From positions 31,975 through 40,145 of the forward strand of contig PKVB01000072.1 in NCBI GenBank assembly GCA_003131365.1: a DNA stretch of 8,171 nt, given 5' to 3'. This DNA is from Gemmatimonadota bacterium (lineage in GTDB: Bacteria > Gemmatimonadota > Gemmatimonadetes > Gemmatimonadales > Gemmatimonadaceae). The translations under genes were made by a program, and so were the position numbers. Below the pieces are notes generated by a model, which was not told the DNA's origin, ran no database searches, and was given only the letters and a program-made list of their open reading frames with translations. Within the stretch, counting starts at the first letter, position 1; each line of letters begins with the position of its first letter. Below, in pieces: positions 1 to 7,310 of this stretch.

Positions 1-1
1 C

Positions 2-844
2 CTCGGGCTCGTTGCCGTGTGCCTTGTCGCATCGAGTAATTACGTCCTCAATGAGGTCATGGACGCTCCGTTCGATCGGCATCATCCCGAGAAGTCTCGG
101 CGTGCGGTACCGTCAGGGCGGGTCAATATTCGGCTGGCGTACCTGGAGTGGTTCGTGCTAGCCGCAATCGGAATTGGAATCGGCGCTTCACTATCACTGG
201 GGCTCGGCGCGGCGCTCGCCGCACTCTGGGTAATGGGCTGTGTCTACAACATTCGCCCGATCCGCAGCAAGGATGTTCCGTACGTTGATGTTCTCTCGGA
301 AGCTGTGAACAATCCGCTGAGGATGCTCGTCGGCTGGTACATAGTGAGCCCCGGCGGGCTCGCGCCAGTTTCACTTCTCGTGAGCTACTGGATGGTTGGC
401 TGCTACTTCATGGCCATCAAGCGCTTCGCCGAGTACCGCCACATTGGTGATCGTAGCCGAGCGATTGCATACCGCCGCTCGTTTGCGGGGGTCACAGAGC
501 AGCACCTGCTGATCTCGATCGTGTTTTACGCGTCGGCCGCGATGCTCTTTTTCGGCGCGTTCGCCATGCGCTATCGCATTGAGCTGATCGTGTCGTTCCC
601 GTTGATAGCGCTCGTGATGGCGATCTACCTCGCCGTCGGATTCCGGCCGGATAGCGCGGCGCAGCGGCCGGAAGGACTGTATCGGGAAGCGGCGCTGATG
701 GCTGCGGTGGTGGCGTGCACGGTACTCGTAGTGACGCTGTTGTTCGTTGATCTTCCGTGGGTGAATCGGATCTTCGTACCCACGATGCCCAGGGCACCCT
801 ACGCTGCGGTGAGGCCTGCCGTCTCCCGCGGTGTGCTACCGTGA
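2..844 (+). CDS. UbiA-superfamily prenyltransferase, 5' end missing
   Basis: This is a polytopic integral membrane protein of the UbiA superfamily, whose members transfer a polyprenyl group (or, in one branch, act on polyprenyl phosphate) using Mg2+ bound by Asp-rich motifs. The frame is open from base 2, so the GTG at 17 is probably internal, and roughly 50-70 N-terminal residues with the first helices lie outside the window. The first metal motif is visible as NEVMDAPFD followed by RHHPEKSRRAVPSG (about bases 50-120). Its N-x3-D-x3-D-x2-HP-x-K-x2-R spacing resembles the decaprenyl-phosphate phosphoribosyltransferase branch more than ubiquinone or menaquinone enzymes. A second motif region follows at YNIRPIRSKDVPYVDVLSEA (about 245-305), with D-x3-E in place of D-x3-D. 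Several hydrophobic helices fill the remainder. The natural TGA stop at 842-844 overlaps the end of the convergent gene by 9 bases. The family call is good; the substrate is unknown. Confidence 0.8.
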   Translation, partial: LGLVAVCLVASSNYVLNEVMDAPFDRHHPEKSRRAVPSGRVNIRLAYLEWFVLAAIGIGIGASLSLGLGAALAALWVMGCVYNIRPIRSKDVPYVDVLSEAVNNPLRMLVGWYIVSPGGLAPVSLLVSYWMVGCYFMAIKRFAEYRHIGDRSRAIAYRRSFAGVTEQHLLISIVFYASAAMLFFGAFAMRYRIELIVSFPLIALVMAIYLAVGFRPDSAAQRPEGLYREAALMAAVVACTVLVVTLLFVDLPWVNRIFVPTMPRAPYAAVRPAVSRGVLP

Positions 845-1624
845 GCGATCGCCGGGCGAATAGCGGGTGAGATAGAGATTCAGGGAGCCGAAGGAGAGGC
901 CCGATTTCAGCTGGATCATCATGTGGGTGCTGTCGTCGGCGAGCCACACTTCCGCGTGTCCTTTCTCCGAGAAGATTCCGGGTGTCTTGAACTGCGGCTG
1001 CACGACGATCGCGTTGAAAGTGCCTGCCGGAACCGTCACCCGCTCTCGCCGCAGCACGTGAATGGTGATGGGATTTCCCTCGGGCTGGAAATAACGATTG
1101 AACGTGTAGGTGTGGCCGACCTCGAGGGGAACGCTTCGCAGGAAGTAGAGAAACGAAGCGTCGTCGAGCGGCTCGTGCACCGATGGAACCTCCGGCCTGC
1201 CGAGGCGCACGTAGGTGGCCCGCTCGGGGTAGATCGCGTAGTCCCTGTCTGCGTGATACCGTCCTTCATTGATGTGCTGCACAAAGCGGAGGGAGGATAG
1301 ACTCGCGGTATCGAACCAGCTCACAGTGCTATCGCGGACGCGGAAGAAGAACGTTCCGCCCGAAATCGTAAAAATGGCGCGCCAGGCGGTGTGGCCACGT
1401 ATTGTGTCTGTCCCGGCGAGCAGCATCGTCCCGTGTCCTACATGCAGCCGCCCAAAACTCACGCCGTACGAGAAACGTTCTCCAGCGGCGAAAGCACCTT
1501 TATTGAGTGCTATGACTCCTTGACCGGGCGCGGGCGCGGGCGCTGGGCGCGATTGTGCGGACATCGCAATCGCGGCGACAGTGCCCAGAAGCGGTGCCGA
1601 GAGAAAACGGGGGGCGTGTCTCAA
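836..1624 (-). CDS. Exported DUF3108-like protein
   Basis: A 262-residue protein of unknown function that looks like the DUF3108 family of exported proteins. It starts with a hydrophobic signal-like stretch (residues 8-24), then an Ala-Pro linker (about 27-34). A beta-rich body follows, with family-like stretches GERFSYGVSFGRLHVG near residues 48-63 and VTVPAGTFNAIVVQPQ near 196-211, then a C-terminal part around HAEVWLADDSTHMMIQLKS. In this family the 'VPAGTF.A..V' stretch is typical. The start is uncertain. The chosen codon is TTG at 1624-1622, which keeps the signal peptide but has no Shine-Dalgarno; the next ATG (1564-1562) would remove most of that signal. It lies 53 bases downstream of the peptidase gene on the same strand, so it is probably co-transcribed with it. 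Its TAG stop lies inside the end of the convergent prenyltransferase gene. Confidence 0.72.
   Translation of the reverse strand: MRHAPRFLSAPLLGTVAAIAMSAQSRPAPAPAPGQGVIALNKGAFAAGERFSYGVSFGRLHVGHGTMLLAGTDTIRGHTAWRAIFTISGGTFFFRVRDSTVSWFDTASLSSLRFVQHINEGRYHADRDYAIYPERATYVRLGRPEVPSVHEPLDDASFLYFLRSVPLEVGHTYTFNRYFQPEGNPITIHVLRRERVTVPAGTFNAIVVQPQFKTPGIFSEKGHAEVWLADDSTHMMIQLKSGLSFGSLNLYLTRYSPGDRSR
1526..1550. repeat. Short GGGCGC tandem repeat coding for an Ala-Pro linker
   Basis: About four imperfect copies of a GGGCGC hexamer. On the minus strand they encode the alternating Pro-Ala stretch just after the signal peptide of the DUF3108-like protein. The repeat is simple low-complexity coding sequence that could vary in copy number by slippage. 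Confidence 0.5.
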
Positions 1625-1677
1625 TCGAGGGACGCAGTCTGAAATGCGGAGAAGAACGGAGGAGGAAGGGTGCAGAT

Positions 1678-3810
1678 CTAGCGGTCCGCCATTCCCACCG
1701 CGTCGAGCATGAACGCGTATCGGAACGCCCGCTCGCGCAACACGTCATAACGTCCGGACGACCCGCCGTGCCCACCGGCCATGTTGATCTTGATGTAGAG
1801 CGGATTCGAGTCCGTCTTCAGAGCGCGCAGCTTCGCCACCCACTTGGCCGGCTCCCAGTACCCGACCTGTGAATCGTTGAGCGATGTGGTGACGAGCATC
1901 CACGGGTAAGCCTTCCGCTCGACATTGTCATACGGCGAGTACGTCTTCATGTATGCGTACTGATCGGCGATGTGCGGATCTCCCCACTGCTGCCACTCCT
2001 GCGCGGTGAGTGGGATCGACGCATCCATCATCGTGTTGATGACGTCGACGAAGGGCACATCGGCGACGACTGCGCGGAAGAGGTCGGGCCGCATGTTGTT
2101 GACGGCGCCCATGAGCAGACCGCCGGCGCTACCCCCATTTGCGATCATACGGTCCTTGGCGGTGTAACTCTGCTTCTCGAGATACTCCGCGACGTCGATG
2201 TAATCGAAGAAGGTGTTTTTCTTCTTCATCATCTTCCCGTCGTCGTACCACTGGCGGCCCATCTCCTGTCCGCCGCGGATGTGGGCGATCGCGTATGCGA
2301 AGCCGCGGTCGACGAGGCTCAACGCCGATGAGTTGAAGCCTGCCTCGGTCGTCGCGCCGTAGGAGCCGTAGGCGTAGAGGAGGAGCGGGTGCGTTCCGTC
2401 CTGCTTCCAGCCCTTCTTGAGGACGATCATGGAAACCGGCACGTGCGCGCCGTCGCGAGCGGTCACCATGAAGCGCCGCACTTCATATTTCGCCGCGTCG
2501 AACCCGGGCACCTCTAACCGCTTCTTCAGCTCGCGCTGCCTGGTCGCCATGTTGTAGTCGAAGGTTGACGGCGGCGTGATCATCGACGAGTAGGTGAATC
2601 TGAGCGTTGGTGAATCGAACTCGACATTCTGGGTCGGGCTCACCGCGTAAGCGGGCTCGGGGAAGGTGATGTAGTGGTCGGCGCGCCGGGTTTTGAGATC
2701 CATTACGCGCAGCCGGCGCAGTCCGCCGGATCTCTCTACCACGACGAGGTTGTTCTTGAACGGCTCGAGGAACTCGATGAAGACCGAGTCGCTCGTTGGT
2801 ATCAAGTCGACCCATGCTCCGGTGCCAAGTGCGTACGTCGGAAGTCGCCGGACCTTGAAGTTCCGGGCGCTGTCATTGGTGGTCATCAGGAAAGAGCCGT
2901 CGATGTCGTCGATCTGGTACTCGACGCTCGCTCTGCGTGCGGCGATCACCTGGGGCGCGGCGGTCGGCGTCGCGGTGGGAATCACGCGCCATTCGGATGA
3001 CGTGAAGCCATCGTCCGAGATGTAGATGTACTTCCCGCTCTTCGAGCGCGCGACGCGGACGTTGTCGAGGACGTCGTCCTCCTGGAATACTTTCACGTCG
3101 CTCGACTTGGGTGTGCCGAGCTGATGGCGCCAGACCGCGTTGGACCGGCGGGCGGAGTCAGCGGTCTGGTAGAAGAGAACTGAATCGTTCGCCCACGCCA
3201 CCGATGGAACGACGGACGAGATCGAATCGCCGAGCAGGGCGCCGTTGCGGAGGTTCTTAACGTAGAGAGTGTAGACGCGGAGCGCAGTGGTGTCGTGCAG
3301 GTAGGCGAGCCGCGACGCGCCGGGGCTCACCGCGAGATCGCCGAGCTGCGAAAACTTCTTGCCGACCGCGAGCGCGTTCTCATCGATGACGATTTCTTCG
3401 GGAGCGTCGAGGCTGCCCTTTTTGCGGAGGCGAATGGGGTAGGACTTACCCTTCTCGGTGCGGTTGTAGTACCAGTAGCCGTTGTCGCGGAAGGGGACGG
3501 AGAGGTCGGTCTCCTTGATGCGGCCGAGCATCTCGTCGTAGAGCTTTTGCTGGAGGGCTTCGGTGTGCTTCATCCGCGCCGTCGTGTACGCGTTTTCCGC
3601 GTTGAGGTACGAGATGACGTCGGGGTTGGTTTTCTCGCGGATCCAGAAGTAGTTGTCGGTTCGGATGTCGCCGTGGAGGGTGTCGATTTTGGCGACGGTT
3701 TTCGCAACTGGCGGGGTCGGGTCCTGGGCGGCGAGGGGCGGGGCTGCAATGACGACTGCTACTATAGATAGGGCGGCTAGCAAACTGGGGAGCACGCGAA
3801 GATGCCGCAT
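1678..3810 (-). CDS. Exported oligopeptidase B-like S9 family serine peptidase
   Basis: A full-length (710 residues) S9A serine peptidase, closest in pattern to oligopeptidase B (protease II), which cuts short peptides after basic residues. Residues 1-29 form a Sec signal peptide ending in PPLAAQ, so the enzyme should be periplasmic or surface-exposed, unlike the cytosolic E. coli PtrB. Residues ~36-85 are the N-terminal part of the hydrolase domain (DNYFWIREK), ~90-430 the beta-propeller (GYWYYNRTEKGKSYPI near 111-126), and ~440-710 the alpha/beta hydrolase. The catalytic triad is visible: Ser561 in GGSAGG, Asp646 in LNDSQVGYWEPAKW and His681 in AGGHGGSSGR. The oxyanion/YGSYG region is at 481-485. 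At the S1 region the protein reads LTAQEWQQWGDP (601-612): one acidic residue known in enterobacterial enzymes is kept (Glu605) while a Gln appears at 607. ATG 3810 is the only start before an upstream in-frame TAA and has no clear Shine-Dalgarno. Downstream lies the DUF3108-like gene. Confidence 0.93.
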   Translation of the reverse strand: MRHLRVLPSLLAALSIVAVVIAAPPLAAQDPTPPVAKTVAKIDTLHGDIRTDNYFWIREKTNPDVISYLNAENAYTTARMKHTEALQQKLYDEMLGRIKETDLSVPFRDNGYWYYNRTEKGKSYPIRLRKKGSLDAPEEIVIDENALAVGKKFSQLGDLAVSPGASRLAYLHDTTALRVYTLYVKNLRNGALLGDSISSVVPSVAWANDSVLFYQTADSARRSNAVWRHQLGTPKSSDVKVFQEDDVLDNVRVARSKSGKYIYISDDGFTSSEWRVIPTATPTAAPQVIAARRASVEYQIDDIDGSFLMTTNDSARNFKVRRLPTYALGTGAWVDLIPTSDSVFIEFLEPFKNNLVVVERSGGLRRLRVMDLKTRRADHYITFPEPAYAVSPTQNVEFDSPTLRFTYSSMITPPSTFDYNMATRQRELKKRLEVPGFDAAKYEVRRFMVTARDGAHVPVSMIVLKKGWKQDGTHPLLLYAYGSYGATTEAGFNSSALSLVDRGFAYAIAHIRGGQEMGRQWYDDGKMMKKKNTFFDYIDVAEYLEKQSYTAKDRMIANGGSAGGLLMGAVNNMRPDLFRAVVADVPFVDVINTMMDASIPLTAQEWQQWGDPHIADQYAYMKTYSPYDNVERKAYPWMLVTTSLNDSQVGYWEPAKWVAKLRALKTDSNPLYIKINMAGGHGGSSGRYDVLRERAFRYAFMLDAVGMADR

Positions 3811-3930
3811 GGAGGGGGTCTTATTGGAGGTCAGGGGAAGGGAAGCCGGTCATTCTGTTTTATCGCCAAGGCTCGGTCTGTGTCAAGCCGTGGAAGTCGT
3901 TCGCCTATATCTAGCCCGGCCTGACGTCGG
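3811..3930. other. Intergenic gap between S9 peptidase and nrfD-like gene
   Basis: A 120-base gap between two minus-strand genes. It contains the TTGACA/GATAAA promoter for the peptidase. I see no convincing hairpin plus U-tract after the TGA of the nrfD-like gene, so the upstream operon may read through or end by a factor-dependent terminator. Confidence 0.5.
3859..3886 (-). promoter_or_regulatory. Sigma70-like promoter for the S9 peptidase gene
   Basis: On the minus strand a perfect TTGACA -35 box (3886-3881) is followed after 16 bases by GATAAA (3864-3859), four of six matches to the -10 consensus. It lies in the only gap upstream of the peptidase ATG at 3810. Transcription would start near 3850, giving a leader of about 40 bases. 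The call rests on sequence alone. Confidence 0.6.
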
Positions 3931-5856
3931 TCATGCCTCCGCTTTTAAGCGGCGCATCGCGACGAGTTGTATCACGACAAAGGCGTAGGTGATCCATACG
4001 CACAGCAGGAGAAAGATGATCGTGGCAACCATTGGGAGCGGCGCCCGTGATGACCAGAGCGCACGCGGCACGTTATCAATGAATGCCACACGCGGCGCGC
4101 CGCCGGCGAGCACCACCTCGAGCGGCGGACCGATAAGGTCCGACGGCGACTCAATAGTCACGCGGAACTTCAGCTCGCCGCGCGCGTCACCGGGCAAACC
4201 AACCGGAAATCCGACCCTCGCGGTGCCATCGTCCCGCGTTGTGTCTTGGCCCAGGGTCATGAAGCCAAGGGTGCGGCTGACCGAGAATGTGACCACCGCG
4301 TGGCCCACGGCACGGCCATTCGCACTTACCTTCGCCACCAGTACGTCCGTGCTATCCACTGTGCCGCGCGTCAGTTCGATCCGGGCCACCGGCTTCTGGA
4401 CCTGAGCGCTCGCTCGCGCCCACGGCACAACCGAGGTCAACACTCCGGCGATCAGCAGTATTGTCAGGGCAGCTGGCGCGAGGCTGGTGTGCCGCGATGC
4501 GCGTTCGACAGCCACCTTGCTTTCCGCTTCCTCAGCGTCCTCCAATGTTTCCCACACCGAGAGGATCGGGAAGATGCGTGAGAAGAGCGTGAAGAGAAGG
4601 AGGAATGCGGCGAACGCGCCCGCTGTAATCGTGCACTCGACGAGGCTGGGAAAGTAGTGTGGTGTGATACCCGCCGCTTGGGCCGGGATAAACGGCGTCT
4701 CCAGCGTCGGGACAATGATCAGATAGCGCTTAACCCACATCCCGATGTTGATCAGCACGGATGCGGTCACGATGGCTGTCAACGAGCGGCGACTAGGCAT
4801 GACGAGCAGCCCGATCGGGATAAAGAGACCGAACACCGCCCAGAGCCAGAACGAGTCACCATAGGCCGTGCTGCCGGCGAGCAACGCGAGGAGCCGGGAG
4901 TCGGAACCGAACCCGCCATACCACGCCGTGAGGTATTCGCTCAATGTGAAGTAGGCGTACAGCAGCGACAGCGCGAGCAGCAACTTCGCCAGCCGCTGGA
5001 AGTGCTCGGGAAGGAGATAACCTTCCAGCCGGTAAGCGCGCCGAAAGACCGCCATGGCGGTGATGATCGCCGCGGTGCCCGAGAAGATCGCGCCAATTAC
5101 GAAGTATGGGCCGAAAATTGTGCTGTGCCAGCCAGGACGCAGCGTCATGCCGAATACCCACGACACCACCGTGTGCACCGACACGGCCACGGGAATGATG
5201 ATGACGGCCATGGCGCCAAGCGCTCGTGTCAGACGGCGGCGGTGTTCCGGCGTCTCTCGGTATCCCAGGGAGAGTATCTCATACAGACGTACCAGCCGGG
5301 GCGAACGTCCGCGCTCGCGAGCGAACCGCGCGAGGATCGGCATATCCGGAATCATCGCCACGTACAGATACAGGAAGCTGCCCGTGATGTACGTCGTAAC
5401 CGACACCAGGTCCCACAGGATCGGCGACTGCAGCCGCCCATGTATTAGCAGGTACAGGATGCGATCTGGGCGTCCCATGTCGATGACCACCATGCTCGCA
5501 CCGACCATAAGGGCGATGACGGTAATTGCTTCGGCCATGCGGGTAATCGGCCGCCGCCAGCCCGCATCCGTAACGCGCAGGATCGCAGAAATGAGCGTGC
5601 CCGCGTGGCTGATACCGATGAAGAACACGAAGCTTGTCATGTACGCGCCCCACGAGACGTAGTCCCGCATCGCCGTCACATGAAGGCCGGACGCAAGCTG
5701 GTAGATATAAGCGGCGAGCGCTATCAGGCAGACACCGACCAGGCTCGCGATCCAGATGTGGCCGGCTCGGCCCAGCGGATTGAGCGTCGCCAGGAGATCC
5801 CGCTCGACGATGTTCGCCTCCGGCCGCGCTGCCGCGCCGGCGATGGGTTGCGTCAT
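3931..5856 (-). CDS. NrfD-family membrane subunit fused to a C-terminal Ig-like module
   Basis: A 641-residue polytopic protein. Residues 1-~450 are an NrfD/PsrC/ActC-type subunit, the family that anchors periplasmic Fe-S proteins and exchanges electrons with quinones. About ten hydrophobic helices are visible (roughly 33-55, 70-92, 107-127, 146-168, 212-234, 250-271, 288-307, 335-352, 358-381, 406-427). Family signatures are SWGAYMTSFVFFIGISHAG (68-86), DMGRPDRI (126-133), SPILWD (144-149) and HTVVSWVFGMTLRPGWHSTI (228-247), which most recall ActC of alternative complex III. Typical relatives end near here. This one continues with a segment (457-485) that reads like a signal peptide ending RASAQ, then an Ig-like beta domain (~488-585, 'VLVAKVSANGRAV...DDGTARVGFPVG') and a final helix (606-633). 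The ATG overlaps the stop of the Fe-S gene by ATGA, and no separate Shine-Dalgarno is visible, so translation is probably coupled. Confidence 0.88.
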   Translation of the reverse strand: MTQPIAGAAARPEANIVERDLLATLNPLGRAGHIWIASLVGVCLIALAAYIYQLASGLHVTAMRDYVSWGAYMTSFVFFIGISHAGTLISAILRVTDAGWRRPITRMAEAITVIALMVGASMVVIDMGRPDRILYLLIHGRLQSPILWDLVSVTTYITGSFLYLYVAMIPDMPILARFARERGRSPRLVRLYEILSLGYRETPEHRRRLTRALGAMAVIIIPVAVSVHTVVSWVFGMTLRPGWHSTIFGPYFVIGAIFSGTAAIITAMAVFRRAYRLEGYLLPEHFQRLAKLLLALSLLYAYFTLSEYLTAWYGGFGSDSRLLALLAGSTAYGDSFWLWAVFGLFIPIGLLVMPSRRSLTAIVTASVLINIGMWVKRYLIIVPTLETPFIPAQAAGITPHYFPSLVECTITAGAFAAFLLLFTLFSRIFPILSVWETLEDAEEAESKVAVERASRHTSLAPAALTILLIAGVLTSVVPWARASAQVQKPVARIELTRGTVDSTDVLVAKVSANGRAVGHAVVTFSVSRTLGFMTLGQDTTRDDGTARVGFPVGLPGDARGELKFRVTIESPSDLIGPPLEVVLAGGAPRVAFIDNVPRALWSSRAPLPMVATIIFLLLCVWITYAFVVIQLVAMRRLKAEA

Positions 5857-6791
5857 TGCGCTGATTGCGTTTCCCCGCCTCTCGGCAGGTTTCCATGGTT
5901 GGCGCCGGGCTCATTGGGCGCTGGATACTGCCGGTTAACCGCCGGCAGATAGAACACACGAGGCTTTGTCCCCAGCTCCTCCATATAGCGGAAACCGGCG
6001 CGATCGCGCAGCAGTTTCGAGAGTCGTACGGTCTTGCCGGCGGAGTTCGTCACGGCATCGTCGTTCTCGTCACCGAACCAGATTGCGCCCATCGGGCAAC
6101 GGCCTGCGCAGTGGGGCAGCTTGCCTTCCCGCGTCATATCGGCGCAGAAGTCGCATTTCTCGACCGTGCCGACCCGGCGCGGGTAACCCCACTCGGGCGA
6201 GTACCCACGCGCGTGGGCTTCCGGCGGATCGTTGGGCCGGCTCCAGTTGAAGACTCGCACTGAGTAAGGACAGGCGGCCATGCAGAACCGGCAGCCAATA
6301 CAGCGCTCGTTGTCGATCAGGACGATGCCGTCCTCACGCTTGAACGTCGCGCCGACGGGGCAGACGCGCGTGCACGGCGGGTTATCGCAGTGAAAGCAGG
6401 GACGCGGGAACCAGTACGGAGCCAGGTCCGACGAATCCTGCATCTTGAAGATTCGGAGGTACTCTCGATCGGTGGGAATGAAATGATTCTTGGCGCATGC
6501 CAACGCGCATTGGCCGCAGCCGTCGCACGCCGCGAGATCGATGACCATAATCCATCGACGCCCGGGTACGCCACGCCGCACCTCGTCAGACGTCTGTGCT
6601 AAGGCGGCGTACTCCGCCGAGGGCGTTACGACCAACTCCCCGTCTGGAGTAAGCGCCAACGTCGCCGCCGCGCGCGGACCGCTCGATTTCGCACCGGCGC
6701 CCAACAGCCGGTCAGCGCCAACCGTGCCAGCGGTTAATCCGCCCGCGGCCAACAGCCCGGCTCTCAGAAACTCCCGTCGTGGCATCTTCAT
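5853..6791 (-). CDS. Tat-exported 4x[4Fe-4S] ferredoxin-like electron transfer subunit (NrfC/DmsB-like)
   Basis: A 312-residue iron-sulfur protein that should carry electrons in the periplasm between the NrfD-type membrane subunit and a partner. The N-terminus has a twin-arginine motif, PRREFLRAG (4-12), followed by a hydrophobic stretch, so it is probably exported folded by Tat. Sixteen cysteines form four clusters in the usual order: Cys89-92-95-99, Cys132-135-140-144, Cys164-167-170-174 and Cys213-216-228-232, the last three groups each ending in Cys-Pro. All four sets are complete. A tail of about 80 residues after the last cluster (AGFRYMEELGTKPRVFYLP) is typical of such subunits. ATG 6791 has a GAGGG 12 bases upstream; ATG 6785 is an alternative that also keeps the Tat motif. 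The gene lies 81 bases after the cupredoxin gene and overlaps the nrfD-like gene by ATGA. Confidence 0.93.
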   Translation of the reverse strand: MKMPRREFLRAGLLAAGGLTAGTVGADRLLGAGAKSSGPRAAATLALTPDGELVVTPSAEYAALAQTSDEVRRGVPGRRWIMVIDLAACDGCGQCALACAKNHFIPTDREYLRIFKMQDSSDLAPYWFPRPCFHCDNPPCTRVCPVGATFKREDGIVLIDNERCIGCRFCMAACPYSVRVFNWSRPNDPPEAHARGYSPEWGYPRRVGTVEKCDFCADMTREGKLPHCAGRCPMGAIWFGDENDDAVTNSAGKTVRLSKLLRDRAGFRYMEELGTKPRVFYLPAVNRQYPAPNEPGANHGNLPRGGETQSAQ

Positions 6792-6808
6792 GGATACAAA
6801 ATTCCCTC

Positions 6809-6825
6809 CGCGACGGAGCGTCGCG
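6809..6825 (-). promoter_or_regulatory. Perfect hairpin just upstream of the Fe-S gene ribosome site
   Basis: CGCGACG (6809-6815), a 3-base loop and CGTCGCG (6819-6825) give a perfect 7-bp GC-rich stem in the 81-base gap between the cupredoxin and Fe-S genes. On the minus strand it is followed directly by GAGGGAATTTTG and the Fe-S start codon. It could stabilise or separate the two parts of the transcript, tune translation, or act as a weak terminator. The trailing T-run is only four bases, so a strong intrinsic terminator is unlikely. Confidence 0.45.
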
Positions 6826-6872
6826 ACAAGATTGTTGGTTCGCTGTTACAGGCGAGTCTTACGTCGAGGGCG

Positions 6873-7304
6873 CTACTTTTTTCCGGCAGCCGCCCCACCG
6901 CTATTAACGACCAGAGTGCCTTTCATCCCGACGGCTGCATGAGGATCGCATACGTACTCGTACTTGCCCTCGGCAAAGCGCCCGTCGATCACGACATCAT
7001 AAGTCTGACCTTTGGTCGTGAGGTATGGCCCCATTGCGGCAGCGCCGAGTTTGGCCCCGGGCGCCTGTTTCGTGAAGTGCACGTTGTGCATTACACCTGC
7101 GTCCTCGATGAAGCGCACTGTATCGCCGCGGTGCGCGACAACGAGCGCGGGCTCGAAGGCGAACGGGATTGCTCCCGCCTTGGTAACGAGCTTCACGACT
7201 ATCGTGTGCGGATGGAGAGGCCCTGCCTTCTGGCCATTAGCGGAGGCAGAGAGAGCAAGCATCGCCACCAGCGAGGTGGTCATCAAAAGCCTTAAGCGGG
7301 ACAT
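6873..7304 (-). CDS. Small secreted type I copper protein (plastocyanin/halocyanin-like cupredoxin)
   Basis: A 143-residue exported blue-copper protein that carries one electron at a time in the periplasm. Residues 1-27 are a Sec signal peptide (RLLMTTSLVAMLALSASANG). The cupredoxin core follows, with the type I copper ligands visible: His73 in GVMHNVHF (His76 is nearby), then Cys119, His122 and Met127 in CDPHAAVGMKG, the usual C-x2-H-x4-M arrangement. The tail GGAAAGKK is low complexity. I chose ATG 7304 because GGAG (7314-7311) sits six bases upstream. ATG 7316 is possible, but it overlaps that ribosome site and has no site of its own. The frame stays open to 7559, but the extra 85 residues look non-coding and would bury the signal peptide. 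It is the first gene of the cluster with the Fe-S and NrfD subunits, which suggests it is their electron donor or acceptor. Confidence 0.9.
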   Translation of the reverse strand: MSRLRLLMTTSLVAMLALSASANGQKAGPLHPHTIVVKLVTKAGAIPFAFEPALVVAHRGDTVRFIEDAGVMHNVHFTKQAPGAKLGAAAMGPYLTTKGQTYDVVIDGRFAEGKYEYVCDPHAAVGMKGTLVVNSGGAAAGKK

Positions 7305-7310
7305 GGTTTT

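Noticed and set aside
3295..3771. 158-residue plus-strand open frame rich in Val and Glu
   Set aside because: It is a mirror of the S9 peptidase coding strand; composition is typical of the antisense of a GC-rich gene.
3890..3930. Intrinsic terminator after the nrfD-like gene
   Set aside because: Short palindromes such as GACGTC are present but there is no stable stem followed by a U-tract.
4657..5448. 263-residue plus-strand open frame
   Set aside because: It is antisense to the NrfD core, its product is Arg/His/Gln-rich without family features, and the minus-strand protein is clearly real.
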